From positions 16,171-80,170 of the forward strand of contig NZ_LOPU01000001.1 in the NCBI RefSeq assembly GCF_001469955.1: a stretch of 64,000 bases of DNA. Reading direction: 5' to 3'. This stretch comes from Haloprofundus marisrubri. Its GTDB lineage: Archaea; Halobacteriota; Halobacteria; Halobacteriales; Haloferacaceae. Position 1 is the stretch's first letter. Every line of letters begins with the position of its first letter. The position numbers were made by a program, and so were the translations under genes. Below the pieces are notes generated by a model. The model made no database searches. It was not told the DNA's origin and saw nothing but the letters and a program-made list of their open reading frames with translations. Shown one piece after another: positions 49,705-57,453 of this stretch.

Positions 49705-50931
49705 TCAGGGTTCGGTGACCACGAGTTCTTCGCCCTGTCTCGGGAACGGGTTTGCGAACGCTTCCCAGTCGCTTTCCATCTCCTCGTCGGTGAGCAGACA
49801 GTCGTCGAGCGTCACCGTCGTCGCTTCCTCGTCGAGGTCGGTCCCGATGACGACGAACGCGGTTCGCCGGTCGCCCCACTCGTCGTGCCACTCCATGTCG
49901 CTGTGATTCGACCGATACAGTTCTTGGTCGAGCTCCGAGAGAGTCGCAATCCACTGCCCGGCCGCCTCGGCGCGCACGGATGAGCCGGCCTGCCCGACGA
50001 CGATGGGTGACTCCCGCCCGGCGACCCAGCAGGTTCCCTTCGAGCGGACGACGTTCGACGGGAGGTCAGAGAGAAACGCGGCGAAGCGCTCCGGGTGGAA
50101 CGGCCGGCGGCGTCGGTAGGTAAAGGACGAGACGCCGTACACTTCGTCGGGATGGCGGTGGTCGTGAGCGTGGTCGTCTCCGTGGACGTGGCTGTCGCTT
50201 CCATCGTCGTGGTCGTCGGCGTCGAGCGCCTGTTGCCATCCCGCCATCTCGGCGGCCGTCGCCGGGTCGTACAGTTCTCGGCTGAACAGGTCGTTGGCGT
50301 CGACTGCCGACTCGGTCGTCCGGAGAATCTCGGCGTCGGGGGCGAGCGCTCGCACCATCTCCTCGACGGTACCCATCTCCGTCTCGGAGACGAGGTCGGC
50401 TTTGTTGAGGAGGACGACGTTAGCGAACTCCACCTGTTCGACCAGCAAGTCCGAGAGGGGGCGACTGTCGTCCCCGTCGGTGCCGCGGCGCTCGGCGACG
50501 CCAGTTCCCCCGAAGGTGTCGTAGAACAGTCGGGAGTCGAGCACCGTCACGAGCGAGTCCACCTCGTACAGCGCCGCCGCGCGCGACCCGGTCGTAAAGA
50601 GACGTGCGACCGGTTCGGGTTCGCTGATGCCCGAGGACTCGACGACGAGCACGTCGAAGTCGCGGTTCCGCGCGAGTCGGGTAACCGCCGTTTCGAGGTC
50701 GTCCTGCAGTTCACAGCAGATACAGCCGTTCGAGAGTTCGGCGACGCCGTCGCCGACCGAAAGGTCCGAGTTCGCGCTCACGAGTTCGGCGTCGACGTTC
50801 AGGTCGCCCATATCGTTGACCAGAACGGCGATGTTTCGGTCCCCGGCGTTTCGGAGCAGATGGTTGAGCAACGTCGTCTTCCCGGCCCCGAGGCTCCCGC
50901 TGAGAATCGTGACGGGAATCGTCTGCGTCAT
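49705..50931 (-). CDS. CobW/COG0523 family metal-handling GTPase
   Basis: 408 residues. Walker A is SGSLGAGKTTLLNHLLR; the metal-binding CxCC motif is NGCICCEL; the Walker B region is DVLVVESSGISEPEPVARL and the base-specific NKAD is present. A His/Asp-rich stretch (DDHDDGSDSHVHGDDHAHDH) between the GTPase and the C-terminal CobW_C domain is a likely zinc or other metal buffer. The C-terminal domain includes GTCWVAGRESPIVVGQAGSS. The family inserts or delivers metal to client enzymes, often under zinc limitation. No clear operator (Zur-like) is seen. Divergent from the next gene. Confidence 0.92.
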   Translation of the reverse strand: MTQTIPVTILSGSLGAGKTTLLNHLLRNAGDRNIAVLVNDMGDLNVDAELVSANSDLSVGDGVAELSNGCICCELQDDLETAVTRLARNRDFDVLVVESSGISEPEPVARLFTTGSRAAALYEVDSLVTVLDSRLFYDTFGGTGVAERRGTDGDDSRPLSDLLVEQVEFANVVLLNKADLVSETEMGTVEEMVRALAPDAEILRTTESAVDANDLFSRELYDPATAAEMAGWQQALDADDHDDGSDSHVHGDDHAHDHRHPDEVYGVSSFTYRRRRPFHPERFAAFLSDLPSNVVRSKGTCWVAGRESPIVVGQAGSSVRAEAAGQWIATLSELDQELYRSNHSDMEWHDEWGDRRTAFVVIGTDLDEEATTVTLDDCLLTDEEMESDWEAFANPFPRQGEELVVTEP

Positions 50932-51083
50932 GTGGGTACACTCACCACTCGACGACTATGAAGCTACGGCGTTCGGCGGCGCGCGTCGGCTTCCGACGAA
51001 CGGGTGAGAACGCGGAACGCGAGTTGCGGAAACGGACGACGTGAGCGACATGCTTTTGCCCGCTCCGGGAAGGACGTGAACGT

Positions 51084-51380
51084 ATGACACTCGAAGCACG
51101 CATCGCGGCCTTCCGTGACCTCGCCGAGGAGTGGCTCCGGGGACTGTACCACGGGCTGATAAACCACCCGGCGTACGAGAAGATAGAGAACGAGGCCGAG
51201 GACATCGAGGATGCGTTCATGCTCGCGTGTTTCCCCGACGCCTTCGGCATTCCGTCGCCCGTCTCCTACTACACCGCCGAACTGCTCCCGTATCTCGAAG
51301 ACGAGTTCGAGGCGTGGGAGCGGCGGATGTGGGACCGCGGGTCGCTGCTCGAACGAAAAGGCAAGCAGTATCACTTCTAA
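51084..51380 (+). CDS. 98-residue haloarchaeal protein, operon partner of ArsA ATPase
   Basis: Mostly helical: ARIAAFRDLAEEWLRGLYHG, HPAYEKIENEAEDIEDAFML and a more aromatic end GIPSPVSYYTAELLPYLEDE, FEAWERRMWDRGSLLERKGK. No transmembrane segment and no metal motif. It ends two bases before the ArsA-like gene, so the two are surely co-transcribed; it could be an adaptor or client for the ATPase (inference). No named family recognised. Confidence 0.75.
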   Translation: MTLEARIAAFRDLAEEWLRGLYHGLINHPAYEKIENEAEDIEDAFMLACFPDAFGIPSPVSYYTAELLPYLEDEFEAWERRMWDRGSLLERKGKQYHF

Positions 51381-51382
51381 CG

Positions 51383-52351
51383 ATGCGCAAGTTCGTCTTC
51401 TTCGGCGGGAAGGGAGGAGTTGGAAAAACCACGGTTTCGAGCGCGTACGCCTACAAATGTGCGAACGCGGGACTCCGGACGCTCGTCGTCTCGACGGACC
51501 CCGCCCACTCCACGTCGGACGTGTTCGACCAGCAGTTCGACGACACGCCGAAACCCGTCGACGGTATCGAGAACCTCGACGCGATGGAACTCGACCCCGA
51601 GGAGGAGGTGAGTCGCCACCTCCAGGGCATCAAACGCTCGATGTCGAATCAAGTGAGTCCCGCGATGGTCAACGAGATTGACCGGCAGGTCGAGATGGCC
51701 CACCAGACCCCCGGCGCGTACGAGGCGGCGCTGTTCGACCGCTTCGTCGACGTGATGCGCGAGAGCGACGAGTACGACCGCGTCGTCTTCGACACCTCGC
51801 CGACCGGCGGAACGCTTCGATTGCTGTCGCTGCCGGAGTTTCTGGAGGGGTGGGCCGAACGTCTCCTCGCCAAGCGAAAACAGAGCGTCCGCCTGTTCGA
51901 ACGGGCAGCTATCGGCGGCAGAGAGCCGAGACGGATGCGCGAAGGCGACCCCGTCATCGCACAGTTGGAGGAGCGCCGCGACCGGTTTGCGCTCGCAGGG
52001 GAACTGCTCCGCGAGAAGGCGGCGTTTTTCCTCGTCGTCAACCCCGACGAGTTGTCGATTCGAGAGACCAAGCGAGCGATTGGCTCGCTCGACGACGCGA
52101 CGTTGGACGTGCGCGGACTCGTCGTCAACAAACTGACTCCCGAACCTGACGACGACGAGAACGGTCGAGGGGCGCGTTTCCTGCGCGATAGAGTCCAAAC
52201 TGAGCAAAAGCGACTCCACACGCTCCGCGAGGAGTTCGACAAACCGGTCGTCGCCGAAATCGTGACGCGTGTCGCCGAGGTGAAAGGCGACCTGTTGGCG
52301 GACGTCGCCGCCGAAATCGACGTCGGGGTGAGAGCCGAACCGGTTGAATGA
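51383..52351 (+). CDS. ArsA/Get3-family ATPase
   Basis: 322 residues from the ATG at 51383. Deviant Walker A FGGKGGVGKTTVSSAYA; switch I VVSTDPAHSTSDVF; switch II FDTSPTGGTLRLLSLPEFLE. The alpha-helical region between about 85 and 190 has no paired metal-binding Cys, so it is a Get3-like membrane-protein targeting factor rather than an arsenite pump. In archaea this family is suggested to deliver tail-anchored proteins. Co-transcribed with the 98-residue protein upstream. The stop is followed by the palindrome ACTAAATATTAGT (52362-52374). Confidence 0.92.
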   Translation: MRKFVFFGGKGGVGKTTVSSAYAYKCANAGLRTLVVSTDPAHSTSDVFDQQFDDTPKPVDGIENLDAMELDPEEEVSRHLQGIKRSMSNQVSPAMVNEIDRQVEMAHQTPGAYEAALFDRFVDVMRESDEYDRVVFDTSPTGGTLRLLSLPEFLEGWAERLLAKRKQSVRLFERAAIGGREPRRMREGDPVIAQLEERRDRFALAGELLREKAAFFLVVNPDELSIRETKRAIGSLDDATLDVRGLVVNKLTPEPDDDENGRGARFLRDRVQTEQKRLHTLREEFDKPVVAEIVTRVAEVKGDLLADVAAEIDVGVRAEPVE

Positions 52352-52480
52352 CCGCGAGCGAACTAAATATTAGTAGTATGTTTATTCAAATTCAGTGAGT
52401 GATTCCGTATCGAACACGAGAATTCGTGGAATACGACGCCTGTAACGGCCGGTAACATGCGCCGTGGAAGCTAATGTTTA

Positions 52481-52497
52481 TGTGTGATATACACACA
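52481..52497 (+). promoter_or_regulatory. Inverted repeat TGTGTG-ATATA-CACACA at the cstA promoter
   Basis: Perfect 6-base arms around ATATA, about 22-38 bases before the ATG at 52519. The core (GATATAC) is the likely TATA box, so a regulator binding here would block or aid polymerase loading. The separate palindrome ACTAAATATTAGT lies 107 bases further up. Confidence 0.55.
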
Positions 52498-52518
52498 CCC
52501 ATGATGTGGTAGCGTAAC

Positions 52519-54345
52519 ATGGTGCAAATCATCTGGCTGGTGGCGACGGTGCTCGTACTGTTCAGCGTGGGGTACTTCGGATACTCGCGGTACCTCGCGC
52601 GGTTCGTCGAACTGGACGACGCCAACACGACACCGGCGCACAAGTACGAAGACGGACAGGAGTACGTCCCGGCGAAGAAGCCGGTCTTACTGGGGCATCA
52701 CTATTCGAGTATCGCGGGCGGCGCACCCATCGTCGGCCCCATCACGGCCGGCGTGGTGTGGGGCTGGGTGCCCGCGCTTCTGTGGATTGCTATCGGCAAC
52801 CCGCTTATGGGTGCGACTCACGACTTCGTCTCGTTGTCGGCGAGTCTTCGGCACGACGGGAAATCCATCGGGTACATCGTCGGCGAGTACGTCGGCCAAC
52901 GCGGCAAGAACATGCTGTTGTGGTTCGCGTTTCTCACGATTATCCTCGTCGTCGCAGTGTTCGCACTCGTCGTGGCTATCGTGTTCAACGCCTACCCACA
53001 GGCGGCGACGGCGAGTCTGATTTACATCGGACTCGCGGTACTGTTCGGCGTCTACCTGTATCAGTTGAATCTCCCGTTCCTCGCCGGAACCGCGGCGTTC
53101 GTCGCCGCGATGTTCGTCGGCGTCTACGCCGGCATCCTGTACCCGCTCGCGCTGGTACCGGGCGATTACTCCGCGGGTACTATCGTCCTGTTCTCGATGG
53201 ACGCATCGTGGCTTCCGGCCGCGAGCGCGTTCGGCGCGAACACCGCCGCGTGGATTCCGGTCATCCTCGTCTACGGTGCGCTCGCCAGCGCGCTTCCGGT
53301 GTGGGTGCTTCTGCAACCGCGTGACTACCTCTCGTCGTTCCTCTTGTACACCGGTGTCGGCGGCGCGCTGCTCGCCATCATCGTCGGGACGTTCGGCGGT
53401 GCGCTCGGTCTCGCGGCCGTGACGCCGAGCCAATCGCTCGTGACGAACCTCGAACCGTTCTACGGATTCATCGGCCGCGGCGGCCTACCGCTGTTCCCGC
53501 TGCTTTTCATCACCATCGCCTGCGGGACCATCAGCGGCTTCCACTCGCTGGTCTCCTCGGGGACGACCTCGAAGCAACTGAACAAGGAGTCCGACGCCCG
53601 CCTCATCGGCTACGGCGGGATGCTGGGCGAGGGCCTGTTGGCCGTCGTCGCGCTCTCTGCGGTCGCAATCGTCTCGCCCGACGTGGGCGGCGGCATCGGT
53701 CTCGCACTGCCGACGTTCGCAGCGGGCGGTGGCATCATGCTGACGAGTTTCGGTATCCCGACGGACTTCGGTGGGCCGTTCATGGCGCTCGTGCTCGTGA
53801 GCTTCCTGCTCACCTCGACTGACACGGCCGTCCGTCTCGGTCGGTACATGATGGAGGAAATCATCGACAGGCCCGACTCGTCGGCCCAGTCGTTCGCCAC
53901 GAACCGGTACGGCAACGCACTCGTCCAGACGCTTCCGGCGTACGTCCTCATCGCGAGCGGGTCGTGGGAGACGCTGTGGGCGCTGTTCGGCGGCGCGAAC
54001 CAGTTGCTCGCCGCGCTGGCACTGTTGACGGGGACGGTCTGGCTGGCAAACTGGAGCGACTCCAAGCAACTCGCGAGCACCGGCGGTCCGATGGTGCTCA
54101 TGGTCACCATCACGGTGATTGGCCTGTCGTGGATTGCGCTTCACGATAACCTCTACATGAAGTTCCTCGACTCGGAGTGGATGGCTTCGGCGGGCATCTT
54201 CGAGATTCTCGCCGGGGTGGCGCAAATCGCCATCGCACTCACTCTCATCTACCTGGCGCTCTCGCTGGTGAAGTTGGGGTACGAGAACATCCAGAAAGTC
54301 CGTCAGGAACCCGGTACCGGCGAGTTCACGCCCAGCGACGACTAA
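52519..54345 (+). CDS. cstA: CstA family peptide/pyruvate transporter
   Basis: 608 residues, about sixteen membrane helices, a member of the carbon-starvation protein A family that imports peptides or pyruvate. Family marks: PAKKPVLLGHHYSSIAGGAP, IVGPITAGVVWGWVPALLWI, GATHDFVSLSASLRHDGKSI, TIACGTISGFHSLVSSGTTS, KQLNKESDARLIGYGGM and SFLLTSTDTAVRLGRYMMEE. The charged tail is short. Starts 168 bases after the ArsA-like gene behind its own promoter with inverted repeats, so it is probably regulated by nutrient state. Ends at T-runs. Confidence 0.95.
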   Translation: MVQIIWLVATVLVLFSVGYFGYSRYLARFVELDDANTTPAHKYEDGQEYVPAKKPVLLGHHYSSIAGGAPIVGPITAGVVWGWVPALLWIAIGNPLMGATHDFVSLSASLRHDGKSIGYIVGEYVGQRGKNMLLWFAFLTIILVVAVFALVVAIVFNAYPQAATASLIYIGLAVLFGVYLYQLNLPFLAGTAAFVAAMFVGVYAGILYPLALVPGDYSAGTIVLFSMDASWLPAASAFGANTAAWIPVILVYGALASALPVWVLLQPRDYLSSFLLYTGVGGALLAIIVGTFGGALGLAAVTPSQSLVTNLEPFYGFIGRGGLPLFPLLFITIACGTISGFHSLVSSGTTSKQLNKESDARLIGYGGMLGEGLLAVVALSAVAIVSPDVGGGIGLALPTFAAGGGIMLTSFGIPTDFGGPFMALVLVSFLLTSTDTAVRLGRYMMEEIIDRPDSSAQSFATNRYGNALVQTLPAYVLIASGSWETLWALFGGANQLLAALALLTGTVWLANWSDSKQLASTGGPMVLMVTITVIGLSWIALHDNLYMKFLDSEWMASAGIFEILAGVAQIAIALTLIYLALSLVKLGYENIQKVRQEPGTGEFTPSDD

Positions 54346-54357
54346 TCTCGACCGGTC

Positions 54358-54370
54358 TTTTTCGTTTTTT
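54358..54370 (+). terminator. T5-CG-T6 terminator of cstA
   Basis: TTTTTCGTTTTTT just after the cstA stop, in the space between convergent genes; strong archaeal oligo-T termination signal. Confidence 0.75.
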
Positions 54371-54421
54371 CGCGGAGACCAGCGATGACTCCGGCGTTCG
54401 ACGGGAGACAGGAGACGACTG

Positions 54422-55069
54422 TCAGCGAAGTCGCCCGAGTAACCGAGAAAGCAGTCCACTACGCTCAGTGGGGTCGACATCGCTCCACAGCGTGAACGCG
54501 CGGGCGACGTCGGCGTTCTCGCTGGCGACGACCGCCTCGTCGTCGGGTGCGACGACGGCGAGATTCACTTCGTAGTGGCCGTAGTAGCCGTACTTGATGA
54601 GATTTCGACCGCTGTGACCGGCGACGAACTCGCGGACCTCCTCGGATATCGAGGGCACGACGAGGACGAACGTGAAGTCGGTGCCGTAGTGTTCCTCGTC
54701 GGCGACGAGCCACTGGGGGTCCTCGGCGAGGTCGTCCGCGAGCGAGACCAACTGTTCGAGGTCGGCGACCGAGACGCCGGAGCGTCGGTCTGCGAACAGA
54801 TACTCCTCGGAGGCGTGGTTCGCGTAGTTCAACGACGGATGCAGGAAATGCTTCTGACTCTCGACACGCATCGTCCCGAACAGGTCGAACGTCCGACCGC
54901 GGACGCTCCGATGCTTCTCGAGGTCGTAGTTGAACATGACGCGGTCGCTCACCCGGTCGAGATACTCGTCGTCCCAGTCGGGAACGTCCGGATAGAGCGG
55001 TTCCTCGCCGTCGCGTCCAGCGTTGTCGTGTCCAGCGCCATCGCCGGCGCGGTCACTCGCGTCGCTCAT
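54422..55069 (-). CDS. Haloarchaeal protein, function unknown (215 residues)
   Basis: Acidic lead, then EEPLYPDVPDWDDEYLDRVS, DRVMFNYDLEKHRSVRGRTF, DLFGTMRVESQKHFLHPSLN, a segment YANHASEEYLFADRRSGVSV and DLAEDPQWLVADEEHYGTDF, TFVLVVPSISEEVREFVAGH. The pattern of a substrate-like beta domain with many Tyr and His suggests an enzyme or binding protein, but no family is recognised. ATG overlaps the stop of the upstream cupin gene (ATGA at 55066-55069), so these form an operon. Confidence 0.75.
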   Translation of the reverse strand: MSDASDRAGDGAGHDNAGRDGEEPLYPDVPDWDDEYLDRVSDRVMFNYDLEKHRSVRGRTFDLFGTMRVESQKHFLHPSLNYANHASEEYLFADRRSGVSVADLEQLVSLADDLAEDPQWLVADEEHYGTDFTFVLVVPSISEEVREFVAGHSGRNLIKYGYYGHYEVNLAVVAPDDEAVVASENADVARAFTLWSDVDPTERSGLLSRLLGRLR

Positions 55070-55437
55070 GGGTCGTACGCGGTGGCGTCACCGCTGACCT
55101 TCGGCGCGCCGATGGCGAGTACCTCGACGGGGTCGTCGGCGTTCTCGGGGTTGTGCGCGCGCTGTGGGTTACCCGGCGAGACGGCGAACAGACAGCCTTC
55201 GTCGACCTCGAACGTCTCCTCGGGCGTCTCGACGAACAGCGTCCCCGAGAGGACGAAGAAGGCCTCCTCCTGTTGTTCGTGAGAGTGGTATTTGAGCGGA
55301 ATCTGCTCGCCCGGTTCGGCACGGAACCGGTTGACGGCCATCTGTTCGAGTCCGGCGGCGTCGGTGAGCCGTCGGAGTTCGCAGGGGCGGTCCGGAGCCG
55401 ATTCGACCGTCGTCGAGTCCACGACACGGTAACTCAT
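55066..55437 (-). CDS. Cupin-domain protein
   Basis: 123 residues from the ATG at 55435-55437. Single cupin barrel: EPGEQIPLKYHSHEQQEEAF with the metal-binding His-x-His and Glu, FVLSGTLFVETPEETFEVDE, GCLFAVSPGNPQRAHNPENA with the last His. Small metal-cupins act as isomerases, dioxygenases or sugar-binding sensors; no substrate can be named. Translationally coupled (ATGA) to the 215-residue protein downstream, so they probably act together. Confidence 0.88.
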   Translation of the reverse strand: MSYRVVDSTTVESAPDRPCELRRLTDAAGLEQMAVNRFRAEPGEQIPLKYHSHEQQEEAFFVLSGTLFVETPEETFEVDEGCLFAVSPGNPQRAHNPENADDPVEVLAIGAPKVSGDATAYDP

Positions 55438-55531
55438 ACCGGAGACAAACAGCACGACGACAAAAACGCGTCGGGAGCGCGGGAGAAGCTTTTAATCCGC
55501 TCTATCCCCAACGACCGTGATAGAGTCACCC

Positions 55532-55762
55532 ATGGGTGGAAAACGAACCGAAGCGTGTGGCCGGTGTTCGATGAGTTCGGTCGTCTCGGTGGCGACCGAA
55601 GGGAGTGACGAGGAGGAAAACGAGCGCCGAAGTCCGTTTTCGGGCGCGCGCATCGAACTCGACGACGAGGAACTCCGTCGGGCCTCGCCGTCGGCGTGGT
55701 TCGAGAGCACGCGACGGCGACTCGATTCGATTGCAACGAAACTGACGTACGGCGAGCGGTAG
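55532..55762 (+). CDS. Small protein with CxxC, function unknown
   Basis: 76 residues from the ATG at 55532 (MGGKRTEACGRC), or 81 from GTG at 55517. The CGRC pair near the start is the only recognisable feature; no second Cys pair follows, so zinc binding would need a dimer or another ligand. The rest is polar, with the helical end SAWFESTRRRLDSIATKL. A TATA-like CTTTTAATC (55489-55497) is about 25 bases before 55517, which favours either start. Confidence is moderate. Confidence 0.5.
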   Translation: MGGKRTEACGRCSMSSVVSVATEGSDEEENERRSPFSGARIELDDEELRRASPSAWFESTRRRLDSIATKLTYGER

Positions 55763-55872
55763 TCGACTCGTCGTCTGGATTCGACGGGTCACAGTGACAC
55801 CGGTCGACGCCGAGGAGACGGAACCACCGGGAGACGCTTATTAGGGTCCGGCGACGTACCCACTGTCAGGCG

Positions 55873-56556
55873 ATGGAAGAGAGCATATCCGGCTTCAAGC
55901 TTCACGGGACCTGGGGTGAGGTCGTCGAACACGGCGAGCGCATCACCCGCGCCCTCCACGAAGCGGGGGCGTCGGGCGACGACTTCGACGAGTGGGACGA
56001 GTGGCGACCGAAAGCCCACGAACGCCTCGGCGAGGACGTCAACCAGAAGACGGCCGAACAGGCCAGTGTCGGGGAAGGCGAGGGCGAGAAGGCTGGCAAG
56101 AACCCCGACGACGACCTTCGCACCGCAGGTGAGAAGCTATCCGAATCCTACGAGAAGGCCGAGCAGGGCGACAACGAGGGCGCGATGGAGCGCTGGCAGG
56201 ACTCCATCGGATACGTCGCGCGGGCGGCGGACTCCGCGAGCAGGAAAGCCATGCGCGCCGTCGAGAGCACCGTCTACCAGAAGGTGATGACCCAACTGGC
56301 TCCGTACTACTTCGACAACGAACTGGTCAGCGCGAACATCCAGAAGACGACCCGCGGTGAGCGCCCGGAGTTCATCTTCGAGGTGAACGTCAACGACGAC
56401 GAGTTGAAAGAACAGGTGTCGACACGTCTCGGCGAGTACGAAGACAGTATCGACCGTTGGCACGTCGACACGGAGAAAAAGACCGAGACGGCCGAAGCCG
56501 TCGACGGCGTCGAACCACCGGAACCGAAGGGGACGACGCGCTCGACGACGAACTAG
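55873..56556 (+). CDS. DUF5828-like haloarchaeal protein
   Basis: 227 residues, wholly soluble and acidic: MEESISGFKLHGTWGEVVEH, then EWRPKAHERLGEDVNQKTAE, AEQGDNEGAMERWQDSIGYV, VESTVYQKVMTQLAPYYFDN and RGERPEFIFEVNVNDDELKE. The start resembles a haloarchaeal family listed as DUF5828; I recall this only from the sequence pattern. Function unknown. A perfect hairpin starts at its stop codon. Confidence 0.8.
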   Translation: MEESISGFKLHGTWGEVVEHGERITRALHEAGASGDDFDEWDEWRPKAHERLGEDVNQKTAEQASVGEGEGEKAGKNPDDDLRTAGEKLSESYEKAEQGDNEGAMERWQDSIGYVARAADSASRKAMRAVESTVYQKVMTQLAPYYFDNELVSANIQKTTRGERPEFIFEVNVNDDELKEQVSTRLGEYEDSIDRWHVDTEKKTETAEAVDGVEPPEPKGTTRSTTN

Positions 56557-56576
56557 TACGAGTCTCGTCTCGTACT
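56555..56576 (+). terminator. Hairpin AGTACGAG-TCTCGT-CTCGTACT at the end of the DUF5828-like gene
   Basis: 8-base perfect stem and 6-base loop, overlapping the last two bases of the stop codon. There is no T-run after it, so it may protect the 3' end rather than terminate. Confidence 0.4.
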
Positions 56577-56689
56577 GAATCGTTGGCGGGCGCGGAGAGA
56601 CGACAACCGAAAAACGAGACGGACGAGCGCGAACTGCTCGCCTCCCGAAGCGAAAACAGTCTTAGCAGTCGCTCTCTATCGTACGCACG

Positions 56690-56935
56690 ATGGCAGGACC
56701 GCTCCGGGCAGAGGCGGGCGAACTGAGTGCAGACGAGATTCTGAGCGCGTTGCGAGACGGCCGGCGCGTCGTCATCACGACGCAGATGCTCGGCAACGAC
56801 CACGACGTGACGCTGCGACACGACGGCGCAACCTACTACTGTGACACGCCGACGACGCTGCACAAGCACGAAGAGGAGTCGGAGATGCTCGCGTGCATCG
56901 AGAAGATGGGCTACGGTCGCGTCGACGCGGAGTGA
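56690..56935 (+). CDS. 81-residue haloarchaeal protein, function unknown
   Basis: MAGPLRAEAGELSADEILSA, LRDGRRVVITTQMLGNDHDV and TLRHDGATYYCDTPTTLHKH form a small beta-rich domain; the end EESEMLACIEKMGYGRVDAE is helical. Two isolated cysteines (YYC and LAC) and the HKH pair could ligate a metal, but this is only a possibility. Followed 42 bases later by the HTH gene on the same strand. Confidence 0.75.
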   Translation: MAGPLRAEAGELSADEILSALRDGRRVVITTQMLGNDHDVTLRHDGATYYCDTPTTLHKHEEESEMLACIEKMGYGRVDAE

Positions 56936-56977
56936 CACTAGCGTAGCGCTTTAATCAGCAACCCGCATACATCGCTC

Positions 56978-57349
56978 ATGGCCGACACACCCGAGATGGA
57001 AGACCTCGTCCGAACCGACGACCCCGGTTTCGGACAGGTTCTCGCGTGCGTCTTCGGGGTTCAAGAACACGAGAGTCGAACGTATCTCGTCTTGTTGGAG
57101 TATCCGGGAAGCACCGTCGCCGAACTCGCCGAAGAACTCGACCGCGACCGAAGCAACGTCAACCGTTCGTTGATGACGCTTCTGGAGAAAGGACTCGCCG
57201 ACCGACAGCGTCGCCTGCTCGACCCCGGTGGCTACGTCTACCAGTACACCGCGACGCCGCTGCCGGAGGCGAAGACGATGCTCCACGACGCACTCGACGA
57301 GTGGGTCGAACTCGTTCACGGGCGCATCGACGAGTTCGGCGACGAGTAG
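56978..57349 (+). CDS. Winged-helix transcriptional regulator (TrmB/ArsR-like)
   Basis: 123 residues. The DNA-binding core reads VFGVQEHESRTYLVLLEYPG, STVAELAEELDRDRSNVNRS and LMTLLEKGLADRQRRLLDPG, with a beta-wing in GGYVYQYTATPLPEAKTML. This is the short TrmB-type winged helix seen in many haloarchaeal regulators. No effector domain is present, so it likely acts as a simple repressor or activator. A TATA-like ctttaatc 23-30 bases before the ATG implies a leaderless mRNA. Sits 104 bases upstream of thrC and could regulate it. Confidence 0.88.
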   Translation: MADTPEMEDLVRTDDPGFGQVLACVFGVQEHESRTYLVLLEYPGSTVAELAEELDRDRSNVNRSLMTLLEKGLADRQRRLLDPGGYVYQYTATPLPEAKTMLHDALDEWVELVHGRIDEFGDE

Positions 57350-57453
57350 CCTCCTCGGTTCTCGTCGAGTACTCGTCGACCGACGCCGATTCGCCCGGCA
57401 GGATTGCCCCCGAACCTTCGGACTTTTCCCTCCACAGCGTTCAGCCCATAGCA

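Noticed and set aside
55492..55710. 72-residue minus-strand frame opposite the small CxxC protein
   Set aside because: A run of Ser residues and no motif; the plus-strand frame has a TATA box and a better start.
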